Positions 47,151-58,730 of a DNA stretch of 64,000 nt are shown piece by piece (the stretch's first letter is position 1; the number at the start of each line of letters is the position of its first letter). The translations under genes were made by a program, and so were the position numbers. The notes beneath the pieces are model-generated. The model saw only the letters and a list, made by a program, of their open reading frames with translations. It was not told the DNA's origin and made no database searches. Origin of the DNA: Zeugodacus cucurbitae (Eukaryota > Arthropoda > Insecta > Diptera > Tephritidae); the NCBI RefSeq assembly GCF_028554725.1, contig NC_071669.1:58384501-58448500 (forward strand), in the 5' to 3' direction.

Positions 47151-50100
47151 ATAGAAGTTAAAAATTGCTAAGTTCCAGCTAAAAAGTTGTGACTCTGGAT
47201 CTAACCCAATATATTACTAAATCAACTTTTTCGGTTTATCCATATCCCATTAAAACACCCCAGATCAGATTAGTTCCTAGACGTTTTCCAGAAAGTTACA
47301 GTAGTGAGAGAGATCTTTAATTCCATGGCATCACTCGGAAATAATTTCAAAAGTCTCTAAAGAGTAATGTGTCAAAATGTGGTAGTGTGTGTTATCCGAT
47401 GTGATGGGAAAATATTTAAATAGGTTCGACAGGATGTGATATTTGATAGAATAACTTCAATGTGATGAAAATTACAAATGAGTCAATCTGCTTGGGAATT
47501 TTCGGACCCATGCGAACTTAAGATCGCTTAGGTCGTAATAAATTAATGTTTTCATATAATATTTGTAAATTTTAGAATTTTAATTTAACTTTTTCTTTTC
47601 TCTTATTACATCTTCATAAATTTTTTTCTTCTTTTTAAAATTGAGTACCGTTCAACCATGACTTACATCATCTTATCAACCAGCTGTCATAACCTAATAT
47701 TGTATTAAATGATAAACAGCTATTAAAAACAATGTTGCCAAATTACGGAAACCATTTCAACTAAATAGATATTCGTTCAAATCACCATTATTTCATTACA
47801 ACTACAAAAAAATAACAACAACAAAACCTCTTAAATTACAGCTTAGCATGAACATTGTTTATTTAACATAAATATTTAAAGCTAAGCTTTGCTTGTTGTT
47901 GATTTTCCAAAATATTTATTATTTCATTTTTATCCACCACACTCTTCTGCCCTTTCCCCTCTAAACTGGCACACATTTTCGCAAATTTGTATCGCGTCAA
48001 TTGCTTGGCAATATAGTCTAATGGGATAATCAGTCCAAATGAGTTGGTTCGTTAATCTGCCGACATCTTTTCGCCGCCTCCAATGGTAAACGCAACGCTT
48101 TGTTGTGGTCTTTGACTTTCAATCAACAACAGCACCGCAAAACTTTCCTTTATCCACTTTTGCCATTATAAATATTAAATATTTGTTTTTGTATTTGTTT
48201 GGCGACTGCCATTCCGACATCATTTGCTATTTGTTGTTGATATATGTCAGTACTTAGTTTGTTGTTTTTATTGTTGTTAGTTAGTTTCCTGTGTTGTGTA
48301 CTTGTAATTACCGACATACCTACTTAGCTATTGCGATTATCTGTAATGTTGAAACTGGGTCACATCGGATCTTTGAAATGTGCATTCAATTACACATAAC
48401 TACACTTCGACAGTTATTTATTTATTTATCTGTGAAGGAGTGTATGCTTAATACGAAGGGAAATGAGAATAAGTACATATACCTTAGATGGTAAGAAAGT
48501 CAATATGTTGACCTAATCTTTATTGAGAACGTTTATTAGAATGAACCAAATAAAGCAAAGATCGACTTTAGAATATATGAGAAGTAGATAAATGTCTTGA
48601 AGGCATTTAAACCTTCAACTATCTAGCTCATAACAGACCGGATTCTCAAGATTCTTGAACCATTATCTCTAATCTTAAAGTTTTCTTGAGTTTCTTAGAA
48701 ACGAATTGTGTATAAGAATTAAGGGAAATTAAGCAAATCTCCCCTAAAAAGTTTTAGATTAGAATTCATGTTTAAAGAGAAAGTTGTAACTCTAGAACCT
48801 TTCTCATGACATTACTATTCTGTACATAGCTTCAGTTCTACGAATTATTGGTTTTTACTCACAAGCATAGACCTTATCATACAAAATGTGTTCTCTTAAC
48901 TGTCCTTTGAACCCATAACTCTTCATTCAATCCAGGATACTGATGTACTGAGAACGAATTCTACAAATCTTTTTGGTTTACTTTTATATTGAGAACCTTG
49001 TGTGTAATATATAATTATAATTTAACTCAATAATGTATGGAGATGTCTTATATAGGTCTCTCAACTTCATGCTGTCAAGATTTACTCCCAAATATTATGA
49101 TTTCAAACCTTTTGCGTCGGCCTCAACTTCGAAAAATTCGCAATTAATCGGGGTGTTCTCTAGGTTTCATACCATTTTCTAAGACTACTGACAGGTGTTT
49201 CGAAACATTATACTATAGACACAGTATGAGATCTCATTGCCAGATAAGTGATTTAGGGAATCCCCTTTAGCCCATCCCCACTCCACTTGCTTATTATGGT
49301 TTGTAAGTTGAGAGAGTATTCAACGTTCTTCACTGATATCGAAGTTCTGAAAACGATTTATGGTTTCTAGATTGGAATTGGATTAGTTTGAAATTCTCAA
49401 CTATAAATCCCATGACAACTATTTTCAAAACCACTCTTCAAGACTTTTAAAATATTCTCTAATACAAAAAAAATAATTTTGATCTACATTAGGCCCTCCA
49501 CGCTAGAATAAAAATAGTTTGCCTCATCTCAACCCATACCGAATTGAGTAAATTAATTAAAGGCACAAGCTTGTGCTGTTTGCATACGAAATTCTTCCAA
49601 ATGAATAGACTTAATGGATTCAGCATTGATGTAGCAACTATGTCCGCCCTAAGAATTTGCGTACACACACAAACACTTGAGTGCCAACATACCCAAGAAG
49701 CTGCTGTCTGTTACCACTTAACTTCCCACTCGTCCGCACCACACCGCGTCACACGTCCACTCGTCGGCATAAATTAGCACACCCGGAAATATTTGACTCT
49801 TTACTTTGCTTGAACTTAATTGAGAATTATGCATTATTAGCATAGAATTTCTGCATTTCTATGATTGCTTTAGCTGCTTGGCGAACGTTCGACGTGCGCT
49901 CAATTGTTTTTGTGTTTACTTGCTATTGTCCACTTAATTGAGAAATGACTTTGAATAATGGGGACACAATGCAGCAATTTGCTAAGATTAAACGCAAAGA
50001 GTTGAGTTCGCAAGAATGCGAGTTGGAAATAATGTAGCGAAAATTTAATTGGAATTATTTCCTTTATGAAATTAGCGGCATCTGTTGACTGAGGTACAGG

Positions 50101-50240
50101 TTATAAGATTGAAAAGTAATCTCTTGATTATCTTTCTTAAAAAGTTTTACAATTTCTAATCCTTGTCATCGTTCCAGTGATTCTAAGTTAATAAAAAGTT
50201 CGATATTATAGATATCAAATTAGTTGCATTAAATATTAAA
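47151..50240. other. non-coding DNA
   Basis: Over 3 kb with no recognisable gene or repeat. 47940-48290 is somewhat GC-richer and includes a TAATGGGATAATC word that resembles paired K50-homeodomain cores; it may be regulatory. Short frames elsewhere have no domain. Confidence 0.45.
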
Positions 50241-51484
50241 ACGAAGTGGCAACACTCAACAGAAATATTTTGGCCTCCATACAATCTTATATATCATAAT
50301 TGTTTTAATAAAAATCGTAATATTGAAAATATTTAGTTAATCTAACGGAATAAAATTTTGTACACAGGTGGCAACTCTTTTCTATAATAATTTTTACAGA
50401 AATTCCTATTCAGAATTTATTGTTTTAAAGCTATAATGTATACACTTACACTCTCCATTTTGTCGATAATGATTTTTAAAAAGGTGGCAACTCACTTTTA
50501 CAAAAAATTTAAAGAAATTATCTGGAAAATTATTTTAAATTAAATGGCAACCCACTTCGAAAAAATATTCACTTGTTGGCTAAAATATAACAGTATATCC
50601 ATGTTGTATATATAATTATGACTATAAATTTTCTATAATATAAATTTACAAAAAGGTGGCAACTCTTTTAGTTAGTGTATTCAAAAAATAATAATTTAGG
50701 AGCTCAATCAATAATTTTTATTATTCTATGTCGTAAATAAAATTTCCCTGCATAATTTTCTGGTGTACTATTTTTCAAACAGGTGGCAACCCTCTTCGAA
50801 AAAATATTTGCATGTGGTCTAAAATATAGCATCATATCCATGTTGTATATTTAATTGTCACTATAAATTTTCTATAATATAAGTTTACAGAAAGGTGGCA
50901 ACTCTTTTAGTTAAAAATCCAGAAAAAAAATCATTTAGTAACTCAACAAATTATTTGTATTATTCCACATCGTAAATATAACTTTCCTGCATAATTTTCT
51001 GGTGTACTATTTTTCAAACAGGTGGCAAACCACTTCGAAAAAATATTCGGCGGCTAACATATAACAGTATATCGAAGTTGTATATTTCAGTTTCACTATA
51101 AATTTTATTTAATATAAGTCTATAAAAAGGTGGCAACTCTTTTAGTTACTATATACGTGAAAAAAATTAATTTAGACATTGAATTAATAATCTGTATATA
51201 TATTCACATCGTAAATATAATGTTCCTACTTACTTTTCGGAAATAATATTTTTCAAACAGGTGGCAACCCACTGCGAAGAAATTTTCGATTAGAAGCATT
51301 CTTAAGTTGATTTTAAAACTTTAGGAATTTTTATTTTTTTTTCACTAAATAAAATTTTTTAAAGAGGTGGCAACTCACTTCAAAAATTTATTAGATTGGA
51401 AACAACAGACTTAACCAACATTAGTTAACTTTACATTTTTTTTTAATAAAATTTTTCAAATATGTGGCAACTCTACTTAGCTAC
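50241..51484 (+). repeat. GTGGCAAC-box cluster 4 with dimeric higher-order period
   Basis: Twelve boxes lie at 50246, 50367, 50483, 50544, 50655, 50782, 50894, 51021, 51129, 51260, 51366 and 51474. Between 50544 and 51260 two types alternate. Type a continues CCCACTTCGAAAAAATATTC (50544, 50782, 51021, 51260; spacing 238, 239, 239). Type b continues TCTTTTAGTTA (50655, 50894, 51129; spacing 239, 235). The array has therefore spread as a ~239-bp dimer. The outer units are more diverged. The intervening DNA is AT-rich and non-coding. Confidence 0.85.
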
Positions 51485-52399
51485 ATCACTGCTAAAATTT
51501 AAGAGGAAATATCCATCGATTTTCGATAAAGATAACTGTCATTTGTTAAATCCAATAATATATCTTTCAAATGGTTATCAGACAATAACAACAACAACAA
51601 TTGTAAGGATAACAACCACTCAGCGCTTGTGTAGAACGCAACTTCCTTGCATTATATCAAGCATACTTTAATGCAGCAGCAACGGAAATGGCAGTAGCAA
51701 ATGGTAGTAGCGAAAATGGCACACTCAAACACACACACACATATACAAATATAAATAGAGAGAGAAAGAAAATTAAATTGTACTTGTAATAAAGTATATT
51801 AGAGACCAGCATATACATAAATAAGTAAATATACGCGCTTGTGTTGCCTTGGCTTTCCAACTATTTGCTTTAATTTGCGGAAATTGGCAATAATAAACGC
51901 TCTGCAACACAACCAGCCACTGCACAACAACACAAACAAACAGACGTTCAAGTGTATTGGTAATAAAGTATGTGTGTGTGTGTGTGGATGTTGTTGTTGG
52001 ACGCCTGTTTTTGCCGATAATCACGCTGAAAGTGAAGTAGCCGGCATCTGGCGCTTGGAAAATCAAATAACTAGCAACAACCAACCAACCAACCGATATG
52101 CCAGGCAAGTGAATAGCAGACGATGAAATGCTCGTAAATGACAATGAGTGAAAGAAAATCACTTTAAATGTGTACATACATATGTATGTATGAGTTGTTG
52201 GCAGTGGCAACGTTTTGCCGGCATTAAGAAATGATTGAGTGACCGCGTTCAAGGCGCTCTTAGGTATCGCCATATAGCATATATTATATAGAGATATGTA
52301 TATAAATAGCCCCGTGATTGAATTGACCGGCAGGAAGACGCTAAAATGCATGAAAGATATGCAGTCGTCCAGACAGTTGGCGAGTACTTGCAGCTGCGC
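51485..52399. other. non-coding DNA with simple repeats
   Basis: Includes CACACACA near 51727-51742, (TG)n at 51970-51988 and CAACCAAC near 52078-52093. The 192-residue minus frame at 51773-52351 spans these repeats and shows no domain or convincing codon pattern. Confidence 0.4.
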
Positions 52400-52430
52400 T
52401 CTAAAAGCTTTTTGCGTATTTTTTCAGTTA
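52400..52430 (+). promoter_or_regulatory. possible weak TATA/Inr pair
   Basis: TCTAAAAG at 52400 precedes TTCAGTTAG, with the Inr A at 52426, 26 bases downstream, in a locally GC-richer setting. No downstream exon is recognised. Could be chance. Confidence 0.15.
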
Positions 52431-53259
52431 GCGACTTGTTATTACTTTGATTGGATTTGATTTTTCAAATATGTAAAATATTTTCAATAAATTGTGTGTG
52501 GAAATCGAAAAAAGTATGTATTAACAAATATATAATATAAGGTTAGATGGTTACCCCTTCGCTGCAATTTAGGTCGAAATTCTCCTCTCAATATTGGTTT
52601 TCATTACTAGTACTTCTATTTTGAGGTACCTCAACGGTTGATGAACTTTGTAAGCAGTTTACATTTTAGGGTTGCCATCTTGTAATAATATTTATAATAT
52701 TTAAAAATCTCTAATTTGAACAACACACCGTGTTTTGTACCAAAGATCGACCAACTATTAGTCACATACTCAATATACTCAACTACTGCGACCATCATAT
52801 ACAAATCTACATATTTCTAATCATATTTTCTGGAAAAAATTATTCAAATATTATTCATCAACATTTGTTTACCTTATTCACTTTTGACATGACATGACAG
52901 CTTGTCATTTGAAGCGAAAACTTGCAGATTTTTTTCATTTGGGAATTTATAAGAGAAAAGTTGTCTTGGCAGTGGCTATGGGGAAACAAATTATAAAAAT
53001 AGTTGTTGTTGTTTTTCTTGTTTAATATTTTTGTAACAAATTAATAGCTCCAAAAAGTCTCAGAGGTTTAAGGGATTATCCATTGGCACTGTAATTGCTC
53101 GGAATTCCGTAGACTTTTCAAAATATTTTCTATATTTAAAGAAGTTCGGTAGATTTTGTTATCGAGATGAAGGAGGTCTTTCAAATAAATCTCAAAAATA
53201 TAAACGTCCTATTGGTGATTAAATTCAAGTGCTATAATTAATAATTATTCAATTAAAAG
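52431..53259. other. non-coding DNA
   Basis: One lone inverted GGTTGCCATC box lies near 52671. No gene recognised. Confidence 0.4.
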
Positions 53260-53951
53260 CCCATCTCGGCTCTTATGTCTGAATTTGGTATCCCTGCAAA
53301 ACTAATAAGGCTATGTAAACTGACGCTGAGCAACACAAAAAGTTTCGTCAATATCGGGAAGGACCTCTCCGAGCCGTTCTATACCAAAAGAGGCTTCAGA
53401 TAGGGCGACTCACTATCGTGCGACCTGTTCGATCTTCTGCAGAGCTTAACAGCGAAGGTAAAATCTTCTATAATATTGTTCAGCTACTGGCGTACGCCGC
53501 TGGATAAGGAAGCGAAGCGAATGGGTCTGGAGATGCATGAGGACAAGACGAAATATCTCCCGTCATCAAACAAACAGTCAGCGCACTCGGTCCAAGATTT
53601 ATGGTCCTCAGAACATTGGCAACGGCGAATACCGCAGACGATGGAACGATAAGCTGGACGAGTTATACGACGACATTGATATAGTTCAGCGAATAAAAAG
53701 ACAGCGGCTACGCTGGCTAGGTCATGTTGTCCGAATGGACGAAAACACTCTAGCTTTGAAAGTGTTCGATGCAGTACCTGCTGGTGGAAGTGGCGGAAGA
53801 GAAAGCCCTACACTCCGTTGGAGGGACCAAGTGGAGAGCGACCTGGTTTCACTTGGGATTTCCAACTGGCGCCAAGGTATGGCGCACTGTTGTCGATTCG
53901 GTTATAACCGGCTAAACGGTTTCTACTTATTACATACATACATACATACAT
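53260..53951 (+). pseudogene. non-LTR retrotransposon fragment, family L copy 2
   Basis: From 53275 the frame reads MSEFGIPAKLIRLCKLTLSN, then EPFYTKRGFR, a stop, GDSLSCDLFDLL: the RT palm region, with the RGFRQGD motif lost to a stop at its Gln. The catalytic YADD segment is deleted. After the deletion come GLEMHEDKTKYL-like sequence and, frameshifted (53590-53890), KIYGPQNIGNGEYRRRWNDK, then QRLRWLGHVVRMDENTLALK and GRESPTLRWRDQVESDL, ending NWRQG. The sequence ends with CGGCTAAACGGTTTCTAC and a (TACA)n tail at 53932-53951. Such a short-repeat 3' end is typical of some LINE clades. The 200-residue frame running on to 54139 is an artefact beyond the tail. Confidence 0.8.
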
Positions 53952-56766
53952 TACTGTGGAGACAGTACCTGGAAAGTACCGTTACCACTCAAAATATTCT
54001 ACCATGTTGTATTATAGCATCATCTTCTGTCAGATCCGGGATCTCTTGTTATAAACCCGAGCTATCCGAGTTCCATGCAACTCTGACACCAAAATGGGTC
54101 TCTTCACCAAAAGATGGTACGAAAAAAAAAATTTTTTGAAAGTCTACATCGACAAACAGCAGACATCAGCACTACTCTTCCACCTACATCCGCAACAACA
54201 GTTTCGTCAAACAAAGTTCACCATCTCAATGTGACTTCAATTTGCAGATTTACACCTAATCAGAATGCCAGGCACGTACCAACAGTTGGTTATTTGTGAT
54301 TTCTATTTGCATTGCGCGTGCGACGTGCGACTGAGAGCAAGCAAAATCGTTGAAAAAAAGAAGTTGCACGCAGCAGCAAAACAACTCATTCACAAACAGT
54401 CAACAATAATAACAACAACAACAACCGCTGAAGCAATGAATTTCTCCACTGATTTGCATCTTCATTTCATTTCTATTCATCTGTCAAAATACATAGTTTG
54501 AACGCAACGCCGCCACCAACGCCGCCGCCGCCTGCACCGCGCTGTGGCACGCACATACAATAGTAAAGCTTTTTGTTGCTATTTTGTTGTTGTTGTGCGA
54601 CTGTCTGTCTTATCGCTTGCCATTTGCATTTGAAGAAATTAAATTTTTTTCTACACTCTCTTTCCACTTCACCTCAGCGCAGCCATTCAAATAACTTCAA
54701 ATGGCTACTTTAATTTAATTTCATGCCACAAAAGACGCAAACGTGTTGTTGCATTCGGCAAAACGGTTATTTTGTGGCTCCGTTTGCGGTTGAAATGAAG
54801 TTTGTGTGGCTCTTTCAGATTTATCTACAAATTTGCAATTTCATTTTCTGCGCATGCGCTTGCGCCTCCTACATTTTCTTGTTGTAGATGTGGTGGACTT
54901 TTGTAAAATGTCAAAAAAATTTAATTTTTACAACATTCACTTGTCACGTGTCAACGTTTGGCTGGCCTTGCTTCGATTCGCCTTTGATTGCAGCTCTTCA
55001 CATGTGATTGGGTGTATGTGTGTGTGTGTGTGTGGCGCATTTGTATGCATTTGTTGTAGTTTGAAGCGAGACTTGCCAGCGAGTCAAAGGCGAATGCGTT
55101 TTGCATACAAATTGCTTATGACAATAACAACAACAACTGACGTCTGATAATTGCTAACAACAATCGTCATTTCATTCATGCAACACACACACACCTACAT
55201 ACATATATATTTACATACAAACATATTTGTTGTTGCCAGCAATTTGCTTATTTCGATCGCAATTGTCTGATAAGAAATTGTAATTTTCCAATTTTACATA
55301 AACCCACCAACACTACACCATGCCACAAAACGTATAAACACACACATACAAACATACATAGAGAGTCATACATCATAATTTATGAGGTGCTAATATTATG
55401 TTAATTTGCCGATTTCAATCAGTGTCACTTACAATTGGACATCTCGTCTCGCTACTTGAGTGGGGGTAATGACTTTGACTGGGAAATTTTGCCTTTGTGA
55501 AAATTCGTGAGACTTACATTAGTATATACAGGCACATAATATGTTCCCATGTAAATACCATGCCCGTTGATGCGCTGTCTCAAGTCCATCAATCATTTAT
55601 AAATAACATTTCAATTTGTGGCATTGTCAACGGCGGTCATTGCTGTAATTAGTAGGCACATCAGCGTTAGTCTTCTTGCTTGTTTTGTATTTAGTAAGTC
55701 TAGTATACCACTTAGATAGTATTTTTAGTCTAGTCCAGATGCTTCTTTTCAGTATTTTGCGATCCCATCTGTATCGGTGGTACTGAAAATATCAATCTTC
55801 AGAACTTGTTAGGGCAGCTAGAAAACTATTGGCTATCTGCCAATTGTAATCAGACGCTCCTTCTACCATTTAAAATTATAAAAGACTCGACAAGTAATTT
55901 AGCCTATCACTACATGGTCTTCTCTTTAGCCCATCCACGAGAGGAGTCGCCTCAGAGGGCATCCAATATTTTGAAAAAACAAATGTAAGAGCATCTCTCC
56001 GGGCTGTTTGGAAGAAAGTTTTATATCTAATAAAGACCTCTTATGATAATGACTTTTGATAAGGGTTTCTTGGTTTTCAGATTATCCACTGACTTCCATT
56101 ATATATAAATACTTTCAACGACCTGAAGGTGAATATATTAAATATATTTAGGGCAAATAAATAACAACTACTGTGAACGATTCAATATGAGATTAGGCAC
56201 ACAACTAATTCGGAGAGCTTTAGATTGTTTAATTTTTGTAGACTTACTTACAATTTTTCATTGCTATGCCCACTATGTATCCCTTACGATAAGAACGAAA
56301 GAGAATAACTTTAAGAAGAGACTGTTCGTATTTAGAACAAAACTTCTGGAACAATTTTTTGTCCCTCTAATATAATATTAATAATTGTGAGAGAAGCTTT
56401 TCGACAAATTGAGTAAGTCTGAACCTACCACCGAACGTTTGTTGCACTTTATGAAGAGCATGTTACTGTCAGGTATACTGTATACTATTCAATAAGAGGT
56501 TTTATACTGCCAATTCTCGGACTGCTTTCATTTTGCTGAAAGCTAAAAACCAAACCGATGTTCTGAATAGGTCTCGCAGAACCAGTCCCTAAATACAACA
56601 TCAGGACGGTGGCCCTAAAAGAAAAACAATAATAGCATAAAAGGTCGGGTTCGTCCAGGATGAATGCCTGATTAAGCTACCATTTCTCCTTGTGATATTT
56701 TTAATAATTTCATAAAATAAATTCCTTAGATATCACGAGTGCGACGAATTTTGATTCTAATATTTG
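53952..56766. other. non-coding DNA, partly GC-richer
   Basis: 54150-55150 has CAA and TG tracts (for example 54405-54425, 55015-55034) and a GCC-rich patch at 54508-54540. Frames here are short and without domains. 55170-55400 has CACACA/CATACA simple sequence. No gene recognised up to 56766. Confidence 0.4.
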
Positions 56767-58080
56767 TATACTCTCGCAACAAAAGTTGCTAAAGAGAGTA
56801 TTATAGTTTTGTTCACCTAACGGTTGTTATATATCAAAATGATCAGGGTGACGAGACGAGTCAAAATCCGAATGTCTGTCTGTCCGTCCATCCGGCGAAA
56901 ACCAAAAACTTATAAAGTGTAAGTGTTATAAACTAAGCCATAAAAAAAGTTATGAAAATAAAATTTGGATCATAGGATCGTAATAGGGAGGGGCACATTT
57001 AGATGTATTTTTTTTTTGGAAAAGTGGGCGTGACCCCGCCCTCAAATAGGTTTTTTGTATATAACTCGCAAACCAATAAAGCTATATAAACAAAACTTTC
57101 TGCAGTCGTGTCTTTCAGCCGTTTCCTTATACAGTCCAAAAATGAAAGAAATCTCCCATACAAAGCTTAGGTTGAAAATGACAAAAAGTGGGTTAACTCA
57201 CTAACGAGAAACGTCAGAAACACTAAATTTTACATCAGAAATAGCAGAAGGAAGCTGCACTCAGATTTTTTTACAAAATGAAAAATGGGCGTGTCATCTC
57301 CCACTTATGGGTCAAAACCCATATCTCAGGAACTACTCGACCGATTTCAATGAAATTCGGTATATAATACTTTCTTGACACCCTGATGACACATGTGAAA
57401 AATGGATGAAATCGGTTCATAACCAACTTCCTATATAACTCAATTTTGAATTCCATCTGATTCCTTCACTTTATAATGTATACATAAGGAACCAATGAAG
57501 ATGGCGAAATAAAACTTTACGCAAATAGTACATATCATCTCTGGCTTCACTTGAGAAAAAATTGTCGAAAACGGACTATAACTTTTCAAGACCCCAGATA
57601 TCGGACATGTTGAACTCAGCGCCTAAGGGTAAATTTGAACCGAAAATATTGGTAAATCTCTTAGATAATTTAATGTAATTCAGTGGAAATTGTTTTATTC
57701 TAATAGTGTGTCTCTGTTCCAAAAATTATTAAAATCGGATAATAACATATCCTAGGTCCCATATGCCTAATTATAGGTTTTTCAAAAATACGGTGGGGTT
57801 TAATCTACATATATGTATTGGTTAATATGTGAGATACTATATCTTTGTTAAGTGCGTGTATAGTTTTGGATATAGTGTACCTAGCTGGTGAAAACGAATG
57901 AAATCAGTTCAGGAATTACCTCAGCCCTCATACACTATATAGGACGATTTTCGTTAATCTATTAAACTTTGTACCGAATTTATAGATAAATTTGGGTGTT
58001 ATCTTATTAAAATTTCTTCAATAAATTGCGAGAGTATAAAATGTTCGGTTGCACCCGAACTTAGCATTTCCTTACATGTT
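56767..58080 (+). mobile_element. DINE-1/mini-me-like element, family A copy 5
   Basis: The longest copy. It starts TATACTCTCGCAACAAAAG with an inverted AGAGAGTATTATAG next to it; then TGATCAGGGTGACGAGACGA and GTCTGTCTGTCCGTCC at 56875-56890. There is an internal deletion right after the microsatellite (56891-56900). The shared body (AGTGGGCGTG, TATGGGTCAAAA, AACTACTCGACCG) and the extra block of copies 3-4 follow. It ends with TTGCGAGAGTATAAAATG, a perfect 6-bp-stem hairpin GTTCGG/CCGAAC at 58043-58060 and CATTTCCTTACATG. Confidence 0.8.
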
Positions 58081-58189
58081 CTTGTTGAACTTGTCTATAC
58101 ACTTCTAAAATAAACCACAGAGTTGTCTTATCATAATTTGAGCTCTAGGCGATAGTTCTATTGTATTATTCTTGGGAATCTATCGATAT
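58081..58189. other. short non-coding spacer
   Basis: About 110 bases between the DINE-like element and the LINE fragment. Confidence 0.4.
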
Positions 58190-58730
58190 TGATATGACTG
58201 AATAGGAGTCAGCGAATCCACCAGAGCGCGCCATTCATTTCTCCTTCTTGCTTTCTGGCGCTAACTGGAAACACCAAGTGAAGTTAGGCCACTTTCCACT
58301 TGGTCTTTCCAACGGAGTAGAGGTCGTCCTCTTCCGCGGCTTTCTCCAGCGGGTACAGCATCGAACACTTTCAGGGCTGGAGTGTTTTCGTCCATTCGGA
58401 CAACATGACCTAGCCAGCGTAGCCGCTGTCTTTTTATTTGGTTAAACTATGTCAAAGTCGTCGTATAACTCGTAGAGCTCAGCGTTCCGTCGTCTGCCGT
58501 ATTCGCCGTTGCCAATGGTCCTCTGAACATAATTCTTGCGCAAAATTTTCCTCTCGAAAACTCCTAGTATTGTCTCATCGGATGTTGACAACTACGCTTC
58601 TGCACCATGAAGCAGGTGCCCCGTCCGTCGGATAAGCGACTTAAAGAGTTTGATTTTGGTTCGTCGAGAGAGGACTTTACTTTTCAATTGCCTCCTCAAT
58701 CCAAAGTAGCACTTGTTTGCAGAAGTATTT
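58190..58730 (-). pseudogene. non-LTR retrotransposon fragment, family L copy 3
   Basis: On the minus strand, from high to low coordinate: LSTSDETILGVFERKILRKN, IGNGEYGRRRNAELYELYDD and FDIV at about 58445-58595, then, with a frameshift, KTAATLARSCCPNG-like sequence in the wrong frame over the LRWLGHVVR region and the VFDAVPAG region at about 58340-58380. The proximal part (58640-58725) is colinear with 36050-36120 at the nucleotide level (CGTCGAGAGAGGACTTTACT). Only the end of ORF2 is present, with no functional frame. Confidence 0.75.

Noticed and set aside
51773..52351. 192-residue minus-strand open frame
   Set aside because: Spans CA/TG simple repeats, and no domain or convincing codon pattern was seen.
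53893..54139. Extension of the LINE frame to 54139
   Set aside because: Runs through the (TACA)n tail into unrelated DNA; the open frame is accidental.
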